Of a stretch of 64,000 bases of DNA, positions 7,809 through 16,245 are shown one piece after another. Every line of letters begins with the position of its first letter. Position 1 is the first letter of the stretch. Below the pieces are notes generated by a model. The model had not been told where the DNA came from. It did no database searches and saw only the letters and a program-made list of their open reading frames with translations. A program made the position numbers and the translations under genes. Source of the DNA: an uncultured Bradyrhizobium sp. (GTDB taxonomy: Bacteria > Pseudomonadota > Alphaproteobacteria > Rhizobiales > Xanthobacteraceae); contig NZ_CAKZHY010000165.1 in assembly GCF_936928535.1 (NCBI RefSeq), positions 1-64,000 on the forward strand, given 5' to 3'.

Positions 7809-9041
7809 TCACGCCCGCTTCTCCACATTGGCGCTGCGAGCGGGCACGCCGAACTCCTTGCGGCAGACTTCTGCCAGTACCGCGACGCCCTCGCGGATCT
7901 GCTGGTGCGAGGGGCTGGCAAAGCACAGCCGCAGCCGCGAGCCGGAGTAGCCCTTATTGGTCGACCATTCCGGCCCCGGATTGATCGCAACGCCGGCGGC
8001 GAGCGCCGCCTGGTAGAGCTTGAGCGTATCGACCTGGTCGGGCAGCTTCACCCACAGGAAGATGCCGCCCTTGGGAGCCTCGAACTCGGCCGCGGTCCCG
8101 AATTGCTCGTTCAGGGCTTCCATCAGCGTGTCGAGCTTGGTGCGAAGTGCCTTGGTCAACGCCGGCACGTGGCTCGCGAAATGCGGCTTGCAATAGGTGG
8201 CGAGCACCATCTGCTCCAGCGCGCCGGAGCCGGCATCCGTCTTCAGCGCCAGCATCCGCGACATCACATCCCAGGGCGCCACGATGAAGCCGACCCGCAG
8301 CGCCGGCGCGATCGACTTCGAGAACGAGCCGACATGGATCACCCCGCCATTCCCGCTCATCGCGTAGATCGCCGGCGGCCGCTGTCCGGACCAGACCAGG
8401 TCGGCATAGCAATCGTCCTCGAAGACTGGCACGCCATATTCGGCCGACAGGCGCAGCAATTCGGCGCGGCGGCTCTCCGGCATGATGCTGCCGGTCGGAT
8501 TCTGCACGGTCGGAATGGTGTAGATGTATTTCGGCCGGATGCCGCGGCCCTTCAGCTCGGCGAGCGTCGAGGCCAGCGCATCCATCCGCATGCCGTCGTC
8601 GTCGAGGGGAATGCCGACGGTGTTGACGCCGAGCCGCGTCAGCCGCTGCAGCGCGCCTTGATACGTTTCCTGCTCGACGATCACGGTGTCGCCGCGCGAC
8701 AGCAGCGTGGTGTTGACGAGGTCGAGCGCCTGCAGCGAGCCGGACACGATCATGAGATCGTTGGCCGTGCAGCTGATACCGGCATCGCGCTTCAGCTTTG
8801 TCACCAGGAATTCGCGCAAGGGTAGGTAACCCTGCGGGCCATGCGCCAGCCCGTAGGTGGAGAGCGACCGGCCCTCGCGTTGCAGGGCTTGAGTGGCGGC
8901 CTCGATCAGCGCGTCGAGCGGCAGCTGTTCGGAATCGTTGTTGCCGCCGACGAAGCTGTATTTGGCAAGGCCCGTCCAGCGCGCAGAAGGGGCCGGCAGC
9001 CCTGCGGGAAACAGAGGCGCGAAATCGAAGCTGGACGTCAT
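7809..9041 (-). CDS. PLP-dependent aminotransferase (class I/II, 2-aminoadipate/MocR-like group)
   Basis: A 410-residue fold-type I aminotransferase. Visible marks are YGLAHGPQGYLPLREFL (about 63-79), IVSGSLQALDLV, the YTIPTVQNPTGSIM block, FEDDCYADLVW and the PLP lysine in GSFSKSIAPALRVG. The C-terminal arginine for the substrate carboxylate is in GSRLRLCF. It resembles the aminotransferase half of MocR/GabR regulators but has no N-terminal winged helix, as in LysN and KAT-like enzymes. No operon partner is seen. Confidence 0.88.
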   Translation of the reverse strand: MTSSFDFAPLFPAGLPAPSARWTGLAKYSFVGGNNDSEQLPLDALIEAATQALQREGRSLSTYGLAHGPQGYLPLREFLVTKLKRDAGISCTANDLMIVSGSLQALDLVNTTLLSRGDTVIVEQETYQGALQRLTRLGVNTVGIPLDDDGMRMDALASTLAELKGRGIRPKYIYTIPTVQNPTGSIMPESRRAELLRLSAEYGVPVFEDDCYADLVWSGQRPPAIYAMSGNGGVIHVGSFSKSIAPALRVGFIVAPWDVMSRMLALKTDAGSGALEQMVLATYCKPHFASHVPALTKALRTKLDTLMEALNEQFGTAAEFEAPKGGIFLWVKLPDQVDTLKLYQAALAAGVAINPGPEWSTNKGYSGSRLRLCFASPSHQQIREGVAVLAEVCRKEFGVPARSANVEKRA

Positions 9042-9236
9042 GGGGTGTTCCTCGTTGGTTTCTTATTGAGCCGCCGGTCTGGTGCCGACTGCGATTTCGA
9101 TGATGCCATCATGCCAGTGTTTTGCCCGACGGGTCAAACATAATTCGTAAAATGCGAAATTTGTCGCGTGGAGCGAATAAGCCAATGATTTTGCGGATTG
9201 GGCTACTGTGCATGGGGTTGTTTTCGGGCTTGTGCC

Positions 9237-9764
9237 TTACTTCTTGCCCACCGTCCTGGTCGGACGGCCCTGGCTGATGAAAGCGTAATGCGCATTGGCG
9301 ACGCCGCCAACCATCAAGGCTTCGACGACAGGCTCGGCGATCTCCCCCGTCGCGGCCCAGTCCACGATGAAGTTCGCCCCTGTCCCGCCACGCACGTCGT
9401 CGGTCGGAATGACGATCGAGATCGTGGCGAGCGGCTTCACGGCGACAGGCGCCTTCAGATAGCTCTCGATCTGCTTGCCCGCGGTGTCGAAATAGGCGAT
9501 GCGCCTGACCACGAGGGCTTGCGTCTCGGAGGCATTGTGGACGCTCAGCGTCACCGAGAAATCCACCCGCAGCTTGCCCTGGCTCATCGCCACGCTGGAA
9601 TAGGCCGGCACGTAGAATCCACCGGTGACGGCGAGTTCCTCCTTCGGCATTGCCGTCAGCGAATCGGCGAAGGTCTGCTCGAGGTTTACCTTGGGCTGCG
9701 CGGAGGCCGGTCCGGCGAAGGCGAGGGGGCATAGCAGCATTGCAGCGGCGAGGCCCGCCCGCAT
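9237..9764 (-). CDS. DUF3124-like exported protein
   Basis: A 175-residue protein from the ATG at 9764 (MRAGLAAAMLLCPLAFAGPASAQ), which gives a classical signal peptide; the open frame continues upstream into the divergent antiporter leader but a start there is unlikely. The mature part (VPAYSSVAMSQGKLRVDFSVTLSVHNAS, RRIAYFDTAGK, ISIVIPTDDVRGGTGANFIVDW) fits the DUF3124 pattern, a beta-sandwich family of unknown role. It is divergent from the CPA2 antiporter by 67 bases, so the promoters face each other. Confidence 0.72.
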   Translation of the reverse strand: MRAGLAAAMLLCPLAFAGPASAQPKVNLEQTFADSLTAMPKEELAVTGGFYVPAYSSVAMSQGKLRVDFSVTLSVHNASETQALVVRRIAYFDTAGKQIESYLKAPVAVKPLATISIVIPTDDVRGGTGANFIVDWAATGEIAEPVVEALMVGGVANAHYAFISQGRPTRTVGKK

Positions 9765-9831
9765 GTGACGAATTGCTCGTTTGCCGCGCTGCACCCGGTC
9801 TCTAGGGTGCGGCAAAACGGACTGATCTGGC

Positions 9832-11562
9832 ATGCACGAACTCATTCGCGACATCACTCTCTGTATCCTGTTTGCCTGGATGCTGGGCCTCGTTGCCCAT
9901 TTCTCCCGGCAACCGCTGATCCTGGCCTACCTTATCGCCGGCTTCTGCATAGGTCCATTCGGCGCCGGCTGGGTCAAGTCGCAGGAATCGATCAGCGTCA
10001 TCTCCGAGCTCGGCCTGATCTTCATGCTGTTCATGATCGGCCTCGAGATCGACCTGAAGAAGATCGTGCGGGCCGGCAAGGTGATCCTGTTCGCGGCCGG
10101 CGGCCAGCTCATCGGCGGCTGCCTGCTCGGCATCCTGTTCTTTGCGGGTCTCGGGCTCTCGCTCGGCGGCGGCCATTTCGATGCGCTCTATCTCTGCATC
10201 GCCTGTGCGCTGTCCTCGACCGTCATCATCGTCAAGGTGCTCTACGAGAAGCGCGAGCTCGACACCTTGCCCGGCCGCATCACCCTCGGCGTGCTGGTGC
10301 TGCAGGACATCTTCGCGATCCTATTCCTGGCGGTGCAGCCGAGCCTTGCGGATTTGCAGGTCAGCGTCATCCTGGTCTCGATCGGCCGCGTCGCGGTGCT
10401 GGTCGCGGCCGCCCTGCTGGTCAGCCGCTATGTGCTGCCGCGCCTGTTCCACCAGATCGCGCGGCGGCCCGAGCTGATCCTGCTCGGCGCGCTGGCCTGG
10501 TGCTTTCTCGTCGCCGAGACCGCCGAGCAGCTGTCGCTCTCCCGCGAGATGGGCGCGCTGATATCAGGCGTCTCGCTCTCGACCTTTCCCTACGCGCTCG
10601 ACGTCACGGCCAAGGTCACGACGCTGCGCGACTTCTTCATCACGCTGTTCTTCGTGGCGCTCGGCATGACCATTCCGGTGCCCGGTCTTTCGGTAATCGG
10701 GCTGGCCTTGATGATCGCTGCGTTCACGGTGGTGAGCCGCCTCGTCACCACCTTCACGCCGCTCTACCTGATGAAGCAGGGCCTGCGCGCGAGCCTGCTG
10801 CCGGCGATCAATCTGGCGCAGATCTCCGAGTTCTCGCTGGTGGTGATCCAGACCGGCGTCGCCGACAACCACATCGCGCCGGAAACGGCGAATGCGGCCT
10901 CGTTCGCCTTCGTGGTGCTGGCGGTGCTGTCGACCTTCGTCATGACGCGCAGCGACGAGATCACCCGCTGGGCGATCGGCCCGCTCAAGCGGATCGGCCT
11001 GCGCGATCTCGACCATGGCAACGGCCACCCTGATGAGGGACACGAGGGCGGCCACGGCGAAGCGCGCCGCATCGTCATCCTCGGCTTTTTCCGTGCGGCG
11101 AGCGCGCTGCTTGCCGAGATCGAGCGGCAGGCCCCGGTGCTGCTGGAGCAGATCACGGTGATCGACTTCAACCCCAATGTGTACCAGACCCTGCTCTCGC
11201 GCGGCCTGCACGTGATCTATGGCGATATCAGCAACGTCGACACGCTGCTGCATGCCGGGATCGGCAAGTCCGAGATGATCATCCTCAGCGTGCCGGACGC
11301 GCTTCTGAAGGGCGCCAGCAACGAGAAGCTGGTCCGCCACGTCCGCACCCTCAACCCGAATGCCCTGATCGTCGGCACGGCCGATCTGCTGTCCGATGTC
11401 GGCGAACTCTATGCGGCCGGCGCCAGCTACGTCACCGTGACCCGGCTCAGCGACGCTCATGAATTGTTTACGGTGATCGAGGCGGCCCAGGCCGGCCTGC
11501 TGGCCGATAAGCGCGCAGAGCTCGATGCTCGGCTTGGCGAGCGGCGCGAAGTGCTGCCCTGA
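9832..11562 (+). CDS. CPA2-family cation:proton antiporter with TrkA-N domain (KefB/KefC-like)
   Basis: A 576-residue inner-membrane protein. Residues 1-385 form about 12 hydrophobic segments of the Na_H_Exchanger domain (IGPFGAGWV, LIFMLFMIGLEIDLKKI, ACALSSTVIIVKVL, VLVLQDIFAIL), including the LGVLVLQD aspartate common in CPA2. A His/Gly/Glu-rich linker (HGNGHPDEGHEGGHGE, about 402-417) leads to a cytoplasmic RCK/TrkA-N domain (RIVILGFFRAASALL ... VIDFNPNVYQTLLSRG ... YGDISNVDTLLHAG). Likely a regulated K+ or Na+/H+ exchanger. Confidence 0.9.
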   Translation: MHELIRDITLCILFAWMLGLVAHFSRQPLILAYLIAGFCIGPFGAGWVKSQESISVISELGLIFMLFMIGLEIDLKKIVRAGKVILFAAGGQLIGGCLLGILFFAGLGLSLGGGHFDALYLCIACALSSTVIIVKVLYEKRELDTLPGRITLGVLVLQDIFAILFLAVQPSLADLQVSVILVSIGRVAVLVAAALLVSRYVLPRLFHQIARRPELILLGALAWCFLVAETAEQLSLSREMGALISGVSLSTFPYALDVTAKVTTLRDFFITLFFVALGMTIPVPGLSVIGLALMIAAFTVVSRLVTTFTPLYLMKQGLRASLLPAINLAQISEFSLVVIQTGVADNHIAPETANAASFAFVVLAVLSTFVMTRSDEITRWAIGPLKRIGLRDLDHGNGHPDEGHEGGHGEARRIVILGFFRAASALLAEIERQAPVLLEQITVIDFNPNVYQTLLSRGLHVIYGDISNVDTLLHAGIGKSEMIILSVPDALLKGASNEKLVRHVRTLNPNALIVGTADLLSDVGELYAAGASYVTVTRLSDAHELFTVIEAAQAGLLADKRAELDARLGERREVLP

Positions 11563-11739
11563 CGGCTGCCAGCCGTCTTCCACCCGGCCGAGATGCGCCT
11601 ATATCGCTGGTATCTCGGTGCAAGCCCGCCCGGGAGCGGCCTTCGGGCATATGCGGTTGCATCCAGGACACTAGCGCTGGGGTCCAAGTCCAGCTAAGGC
11701 GTCCGTAAACTCCGGCCCATAACCGATAGAGATTGGGAC

Positions 11740-12816
11740 ATGCCCGATACCGTCCAGGAAGTCTTGCAGGCCTTTGCGAAGGGCGAGCTCGTCGTCGTGA
11801 CCGATGACGAAGACCGCGAGGGCGAGGGCGATCTGATCGTCGCCGCCTCATTCTGCACGGCGGAAAAGATGGCCTTCATCATCCGCCACACCTCCGGCAT
11901 CGTTTGCGCGCCTGTTACCACCGAGGATGCGCGCCGGCTGCGGCTCGACCCGATGGTCGCCCACAACGATTCCGCGCACACCACCGCCTTCACGGTCTCG
12001 ATCGACTACAAGCCCGACGGCGGCACCGGCATCTCGGCCGAGGAGCGCGCCTCCTGCTGCCGCGCGCTGTCCAATCCCAATGTCGGCGCCAATGACTTCG
12101 CCCGCCCGGGCCACATCTTCCCGCTGATCGCCAAGGACGGCGGCGTGCTGCTGCGCTCCGGCCACACCGAGGCCGCGGTCGATCTCTGCAAGCTCTCAGG
12201 GCTCCCGCCGGTCGGTGTCATCAGCGAATTGATGAACGACGACGGCAGCGTGATGAAGGGCGAGCAAGTCGCCCAGTTCGCCGTCAAGCACAAGCTGAAG
12301 CACGTCACTATCGCCGACATGATCGCTTACCGGCAGGCGCGCGAAAAGCTGATCGAGCGGGTCTCGACCTTCACCACCGAAAGCCCGATCGGGCCGCTGC
12401 AGGGCTATGCCTACCGTTCGCCGTTCGATTCCATCGCCCACGTTGCCTTCGTTTACAACGGCGTCGGCGATGGCAAGAATGTGCTAACGCGCTTCCACAA
12501 GCCGAACATCGTCAAGGACACCTTTACCGGCCACAAGCGCATGGCCGTCGTCCTCGAGCACTTCAAGAAGTCCGGTCGCGGCGTATTGGTGTATTTGCGC
12601 GATGGCGCGGCCGGCGTTCCCGTGTCGCCGCTGCCGGATGAGACGGCAACGGAGGCCGACCGCAACCGCCAGTGGCGCGAGGTCGGCGTCGGCGCGCAGA
12701 TCCTGCGCGACCTCGGCGTCACCTCGATCCGCCATCTCACCTCGTCGGTGCACGATTACAAGGGCCTCTCGGGCTTCGGTATCGAGATCGTCGCCAACGA
12801 GCAGCTCGAAAGCTAG
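11740..12816 (+). CDS. ribB: 3,4-dihydroxy-2-butanone-4-phosphate synthase with degenerate GTP cyclohydrolase II domain
   Basis: 358 residues. The RibB half (1-205) is intact: TDDEDREGEGDLIVAA (metal and substrate acids), RHTSGIVCAP, DFARPGHIFPL and SGHTEAAVDLCKLSG. It makes the four-carbon riboflavin precursor from ribulose 5-phosphate. The second half (207-358) has the RibA shape (SPIGPLQGYAYRS, GRGVLVYLRDG, GAQILRDLGV, GFGIEIV) but contains no cysteine at all, so the three-Cys zinc site of GTP cyclohydrolase II is missing. A separate functional RibA must exist elsewhere. I saw no FMN riboswitch in the 177-base leader. Confidence 0.9.
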   Translation: MPDTVQEVLQAFAKGELVVVTDDEDREGEGDLIVAASFCTAEKMAFIIRHTSGIVCAPVTTEDARRLRLDPMVAHNDSAHTTAFTVSIDYKPDGGTGISAEERASCCRALSNPNVGANDFARPGHIFPLIAKDGGVLLRSGHTEAAVDLCKLSGLPPVGVISELMNDDGSVMKGEQVAQFAVKHKLKHVTIADMIAYRQAREKLIERVSTFTTESPIGPLQGYAYRSPFDSIAHVAFVYNGVGDGKNVLTRFHKPNIVKDTFTGHKRMAVVLEHFKKSGRGVLVYLRDGAAGVPVSPLPDETATEADRNRQWREVGVGAQILRDLGVTSIRHLTSSVHDYKGLSGFGIEIVANEQLES

Positions 12817-12819
12817 CGC

Positions 12820-12880
12820 TGTCATCCCGGGTCGCGCTTCGCATCCCCGGGGTGCGCGAAGTGCATCCCCGGGATCCACG
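12820..12880. repeat. Partial palindromic intergenic repeat, family C-like
   Basis: The sequence ctgtcatcccgggtcgcgctt and the following ccccggggtgcgcgaagtgcatccccggga form nested short inverted repeats right after the ribB stop. The right arm ending in atgac is missing, so this looks like a decayed or half copy. Confidence 0.5.
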
Positions 12881-12976
12881 CAAGACCCCACATCTGCAAT
12901 GCAATTGCACTTGTTGCCGCGGCGCTCTAGTTTGTCCGGCAATTTTTCGACGGAACCAGACCCGAAAGGACGTTTC

Positions 12977-14191
12977 ATGAGCGTGCGCCCTCAGACCAAG
13001 GACAAGCCGGCTGCGGCTTCCTTCCAGTGGGACGATCCGTTCCTGCTCGACGAGCAGCTGACCGAAGACGAGCGTATGGTACGTGACACGGCGCGTGCCT
13101 ACGCCCAGGACAAGCTGCAGCCGCGCGTCACCAAGGCCTATCTGGAAGAGAAGACCGATCGCGAGATCTTCAACGAGATGGGCGAGCTCGGCCTGATCGG
13201 CATCACGCTGCCTGAGGAATATGGCTGCGCCAATGCGAGCTATGTGGCTTACGGCCTCGTCGCGCGCGAGATCGAGCGGGTCGATTCCGGCTATCGTTCG
13301 ATGAACTCGGTGCAGTCCTCGCTGGTGATGTATCCGATCTACGCCTATGGCGATGAGAACCAGCGCAAGAAGTATTTGCCGAAGCTCGCCAGCGGCGAGT
13401 GGGTCGGCTGCTTCGGCTTGACCGAGCCCGATGCCGGCTCCGATCCCGCCGGGATGAAAACCCGCGCGGAAAAGGTCTCGGACGGCTATCGCCTGACCGG
13501 CAGCAAGATGTGGATCTCGAATGCGCCGATCGCCGACGTGTTCGTGATCTGGGCCAAGTCGGCCGAGCACGACAACCAGATCCGCGGCTTCGTGCTGGAA
13601 AAGGGCATGAAGGGCCTGTCGGCGCCGAAGATCGGCAGCAAGCTTAGCTTGCGCGCCTCAATCACCGGTGAGGTCGTGATGGACGGCGTCGTGGTGCCCG
13701 AAAGCGCGCTGCTGCCCAACGTCTCCGGCCTCAAGGGCCCGTTCGGCTGCCTCAACCGCGCCCGCTACGGCATCTCCTGGGGCGCGCTCGGTGCCGCCGA
13801 GGACTGCATGCATCGCGCCCGCCAGTACACGCTCGACCGCAAGCAGTTCGGCAAGCCGCTGGCCGCGACCCAGCTGGTGCAGAAGAAGCTCGCCGACATG
13901 GAGACGGAGATCGCGCTGGGCCTGCAGGGTAGCTTGCGCGTCGGCCGCCTGATGGACGAGGGCAAGTTCGCGCCCGAGATGATCTCGATCATGAAGCGCA
14001 ACAATTGCGGCAAGGCCCTCGACATCGCCCGCGTCGCCCGCGACATGCATGGCGGCAACGGCATCTCCGCCGAATTCCACGTGATGCGCCACGTCCACAA
14101 CCTTGAGACTGTCAACACCTACGAGGGCACCCACGACGTCCATGCCCTGATCCTGGGCCGTGCGATCACGGGCATTCAGGCGTTTTTCTGA
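12977..14191 (+). CDS. gcdH: Glutaryl-CoA dehydrogenase
   Basis: 404 residues from the ATG at 12977, preceded by GAAAGGA; the open frame extends upstream over ribB but that part is not coding. It is an FAD acyl-CoA dehydrogenase that oxidises and decarboxylates glutaryl-CoA to crotonyl-CoA in lysine and tryptophan breakdown. Marks: LTEDERMVRDTARAYAQDKL, CFGLTEPDAGSDPAGM, GSKMWISNAPIADVFVIWAK, GALGAAEDCMHRARQYTLDRKQFG, and the catalytic glutamate E383 in NTYEGTHDVHALILGRAITG, the typical GCDH ending. It appears monocistronic, with a terminator behind it. Confidence 0.93.
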   Translation: MSVRPQTKDKPAAASFQWDDPFLLDEQLTEDERMVRDTARAYAQDKLQPRVTKAYLEEKTDREIFNEMGELGLIGITLPEEYGCANASYVAYGLVAREIERVDSGYRSMNSVQSSLVMYPIYAYGDENQRKKYLPKLASGEWVGCFGLTEPDAGSDPAGMKTRAEKVSDGYRLTGSKMWISNAPIADVFVIWAKSAEHDNQIRGFVLEKGMKGLSAPKIGSKLSLRASITGEVVMDGVVVPESALLPNVSGLKGPFGCLNRARYGISWGALGAAEDCMHRARQYTLDRKQFGKPLAATQLVQKKLADMETEIALGLQGSLRVGRLMDEGKFAPEMISIMKRNNCGKALDIARVARDMHGGNGISAEFHVMRHVHNLETVNTYEGTHDVHALILGRAITGIQAFF

Positions 14192-14208
14192 TAGCGTTCT
14201 CCGAGCTT

Positions 14209-14237
14209 TCCGGGGCGCGCTTTTTTAGCGCCCCGGA
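14209..14237 (+). terminator. Terminator hairpin after gcdH
   Basis: A perfect 9-base stem, ccggggcgc (14210-14218) and gcgccccgg (14228-14236), with a T-rich loop. It sits 18 bases behind the gcdH stop and just before the next gene, whose ATG is at 14265. No T-run follows, so it may only be partial. Confidence 0.5.
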
Positions 14238-14264
14238 GTGACGTCAAAGAACAAAGAAGAAGCC

Positions 14265-15188
14265 ATGTCCGACAACGACGACGTCCCGTTCAACCGCAAC
14301 TTTCCGCTGAAGGCGGGTGTCGTCGAGGAAGTCCGCCCCGGCGTGAGGCGCGTGCTCTGTAATAATCCGAGCCCGTTCACCTTCACCGGAACCGTTAGCT
14401 ACATCGTCGGCACCGGCAACGTCGCGATCATCGATCCCGGTCCTGATGATGAGGCCCATGCGGCCGCACTGCTCGATGCAGTCAGGGGCGAGACGGTGAG
14501 CCATATCTTCGTCACCCACACCCACCGCGATCACTCGCCGAACACGGCGCGGATCAAGCAGGCGACCGGCGCGCCTGTTTATGCCGAGGGCCCGCACCGG
14601 GCCTCGCGGCCGCGCTTCGAGAGCGAGAAGCACAATCCGGAATCCGGGTCCGACCGCGACTTCGTGCCCGATATCAGGATCACCCATGGTGACGTTGTCG
14701 AAGGCGCCGGCTGGCGGCTCGAGGCCGTGGCGACACCCGGTCACACGGCCAACCATCTTGCCTTTGCCTGGCCCGACCGGAAGTTCAACTTCGTCGGCGA
14801 TCACGTGATGGGCTGGTCGACCTCGATAGTGGCGCCGCCCGACGGCTCGATGATCGATTACATGGAATCGCTCGACCGGCTCGCTGCGCGCGAGGAGGGT
14901 GTGTATTTCTCGGGCCACGGCCCGGAGATCCCGGAGGGCCAGCGCTTCGTGCGCTTCCTGATCCGGCACCGCAAGGCGCGCGAGGCCTCGATCCTGCACC
15001 GCCTCGCCAAGGGCGAGACTGACATCCCGACCATGGTCCGCGCGATCTATATCGGCATCGACCCGCGCCTGACGACGGCCGCCGGCTATTCCGTGCTTGC
15101 GCACCTGGAAGATCTCGTCGCGCGCGGCATCGTCGCGACGGATGGCGATCCCGTGATTGGCGGGACCTACCGGATGGCGAACGCCTAG
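14265..15188 (+). CDS. Metallo-beta-lactamase-fold hydrolase (LACTB2/glyoxalase II-like)
   Basis: 307 residues from ATG 14265. The zinc site THTHRDHSPN gives HxHxDH (about residues 85-90), with further ligands in TPGHTANHLAF, FVGDHVMGW and YFSGHGPEI. The C-terminal helical part (FLIRHRKAREASILHRLAKGE ... YSVLAHLEDLVARG) is the winged-helix-like extension of the LACTB2 group. The substrate is not known; family members act on thioesters or RNA. A GTG at 14238 lies inside the terminator hairpin and is rejected as the start. Confidence 0.87.
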   Translation: MSDNDDVPFNRNFPLKAGVVEEVRPGVRRVLCNNPSPFTFTGTVSYIVGTGNVAIIDPGPDDEAHAAALLDAVRGETVSHIFVTHTHRDHSPNTARIKQATGAPVYAEGPHRASRPRFESEKHNPESGSDRDFVPDIRITHGDVVEGAGWRLEAVATPGHTANHLAFAWPDRKFNFVGDHVMGWSTSIVAPPDGSMIDYMESLDRLAAREEGVYFSGHGPEIPEGQRFVRFLIRHRKAREASILHRLAKGETDIPTMVRAIYIGIDPRLTTAAGYSVLAHLEDLVARGIVATDGDPVIGGTYRMANA

Positions 15189-15195
15189 CTCTCTG

Positions 15196-16053
15196 TCACT
15201 TCTTCACCGTCTTCGCCGGTGCCTTCGGTGGCGGCGCCACCGGGGTCTTCTTCGCCGGCTTCAGCGCGTCGGCATCGGCTGCGGTGTTGAGATCGTCGAT
15301 GAATTTGGTCACGCGCGCGGCGTTGCTTCCGAGATCGCTGTCGAAATAGCGCGAGGCGGAGCGGATATCGACGCGGGAATCGTCGCCGTCAGGCACGACC
15401 CTGATCGAGATATCCTCGCGAAAGCCCATGATCGGCGTGCGCGCCACCGCCTCGATGCGTCCCATGCGGCGCGGCGGCTGCGGCTCGCGTTCGTCGATGA
15501 CGGTCCATTTTCGCTTGATGACGAGCTGGCGCGCGATCGCATAGGCGCGGTCGACGGGGATCTCAAGCTCGATCGGCTCGATGTCAGGATAGAACTGGCG
15601 CTGCTGCTCGGCCGAATAGAGGCCGGCATAGACGGCAGTGTTGGTGCCGTCGCCGGTGCGCAGGCGCGACAGCGCGTCGAAACGTGGCGGGTCGATCGGG
15701 TCGGTGGTGATGTCGTAGATGTGAGGCAGCTTGCGGTACAGCAGGGCCTGATAGGCGGGATAGGCGAGGATCGTCCCGTCGATCAGAAAGGCGAACAGGA
15801 TGCGCGCCATGCCGCGCGAGCCGTTCTGCCAGATCGCGGCAAAGCCGGCGAGGCCGAACAGGATGGACAGTCCGGCGATGACGAGCCCGCCGAAGAAAGT
15901 GGCCAGCGCCGGTTTCATCTCCAGGAAGTCGAACCGGACGATGATGATCGACACCACCACCGCCACCACCGCGAACACGGCCAGATTGCGCGCCCAGGTG
16001 GCGAGGCTGGACACGGGCTCCGTCTGATAGGGAGCGGAAAACCTGCGGGCCAT
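15196..16053 (-). CDS. DUF1499-domain membrane protein
   Basis: 285 residues. Three hydrophobic segments occupy about residues 20-120 (LAVFAVVAVVVSIIIV, LATFFGGLVIAGLSILFGLAGFAAI, MARILFAFLIDGTILAYPAYQALLY). The DUF1499 domain follows, with HIYDITTDPIDPPRF, RRMGRIEAVARTPIMGFREDISIRV and SASRYFDSDLGSNAARV. The C terminus is a Lys/Pro/Ala tail (KPAKKTPVAPPPKAPAKTVKK-like). The family function is unknown. It converges on the hydrolase gene with 7 bases between stops. Confidence 0.85.
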   Translation of the reverse strand: MARRFSAPYQTEPVSSLATWARNLAVFAVVAVVVSIIIVRFDFLEMKPALATFFGGLVIAGLSILFGLAGFAAIWQNGSRGMARILFAFLIDGTILAYPAYQALLYRKLPHIYDITTDPIDPPRFDALSRLRTGDGTNTAVYAGLYSAEQQRQFYPDIEPIELEIPVDRAYAIARQLVIKRKWTVIDEREPQPPRRMGRIEAVARTPIMGFREDISIRVVPDGDDSRVDIRSASRYFDSDLGSNAARVTKFIDDLNTAADADALKPAKKTPVAPPPKAPAKTVKK

Positions 16054-16245
16054 GTCGTTCCATCACCGATGTGAGTCGCCGGTTGAGGGCACGGGCGACG
16101 GGAGCAGGCTGACCTAGCGCATTTTTTGCTTGGCTGGGAAGCGGTTTATCCGCCGTTTTGGCCGGTGAGAGGCTGGGGTCAAGGCGATCGAACCAACGCC
16201 CCGCCGCGCGCCACATAGTTGTGTATGGCGGTTCGCGGAGGGGCC

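Noticed and set aside
11563..11739. Possible FMN riboswitch ahead of ribB
   Set aside because: The RFN blocks (for example GGGGTGAAATTCC) are not present, only a GC-rich leader.
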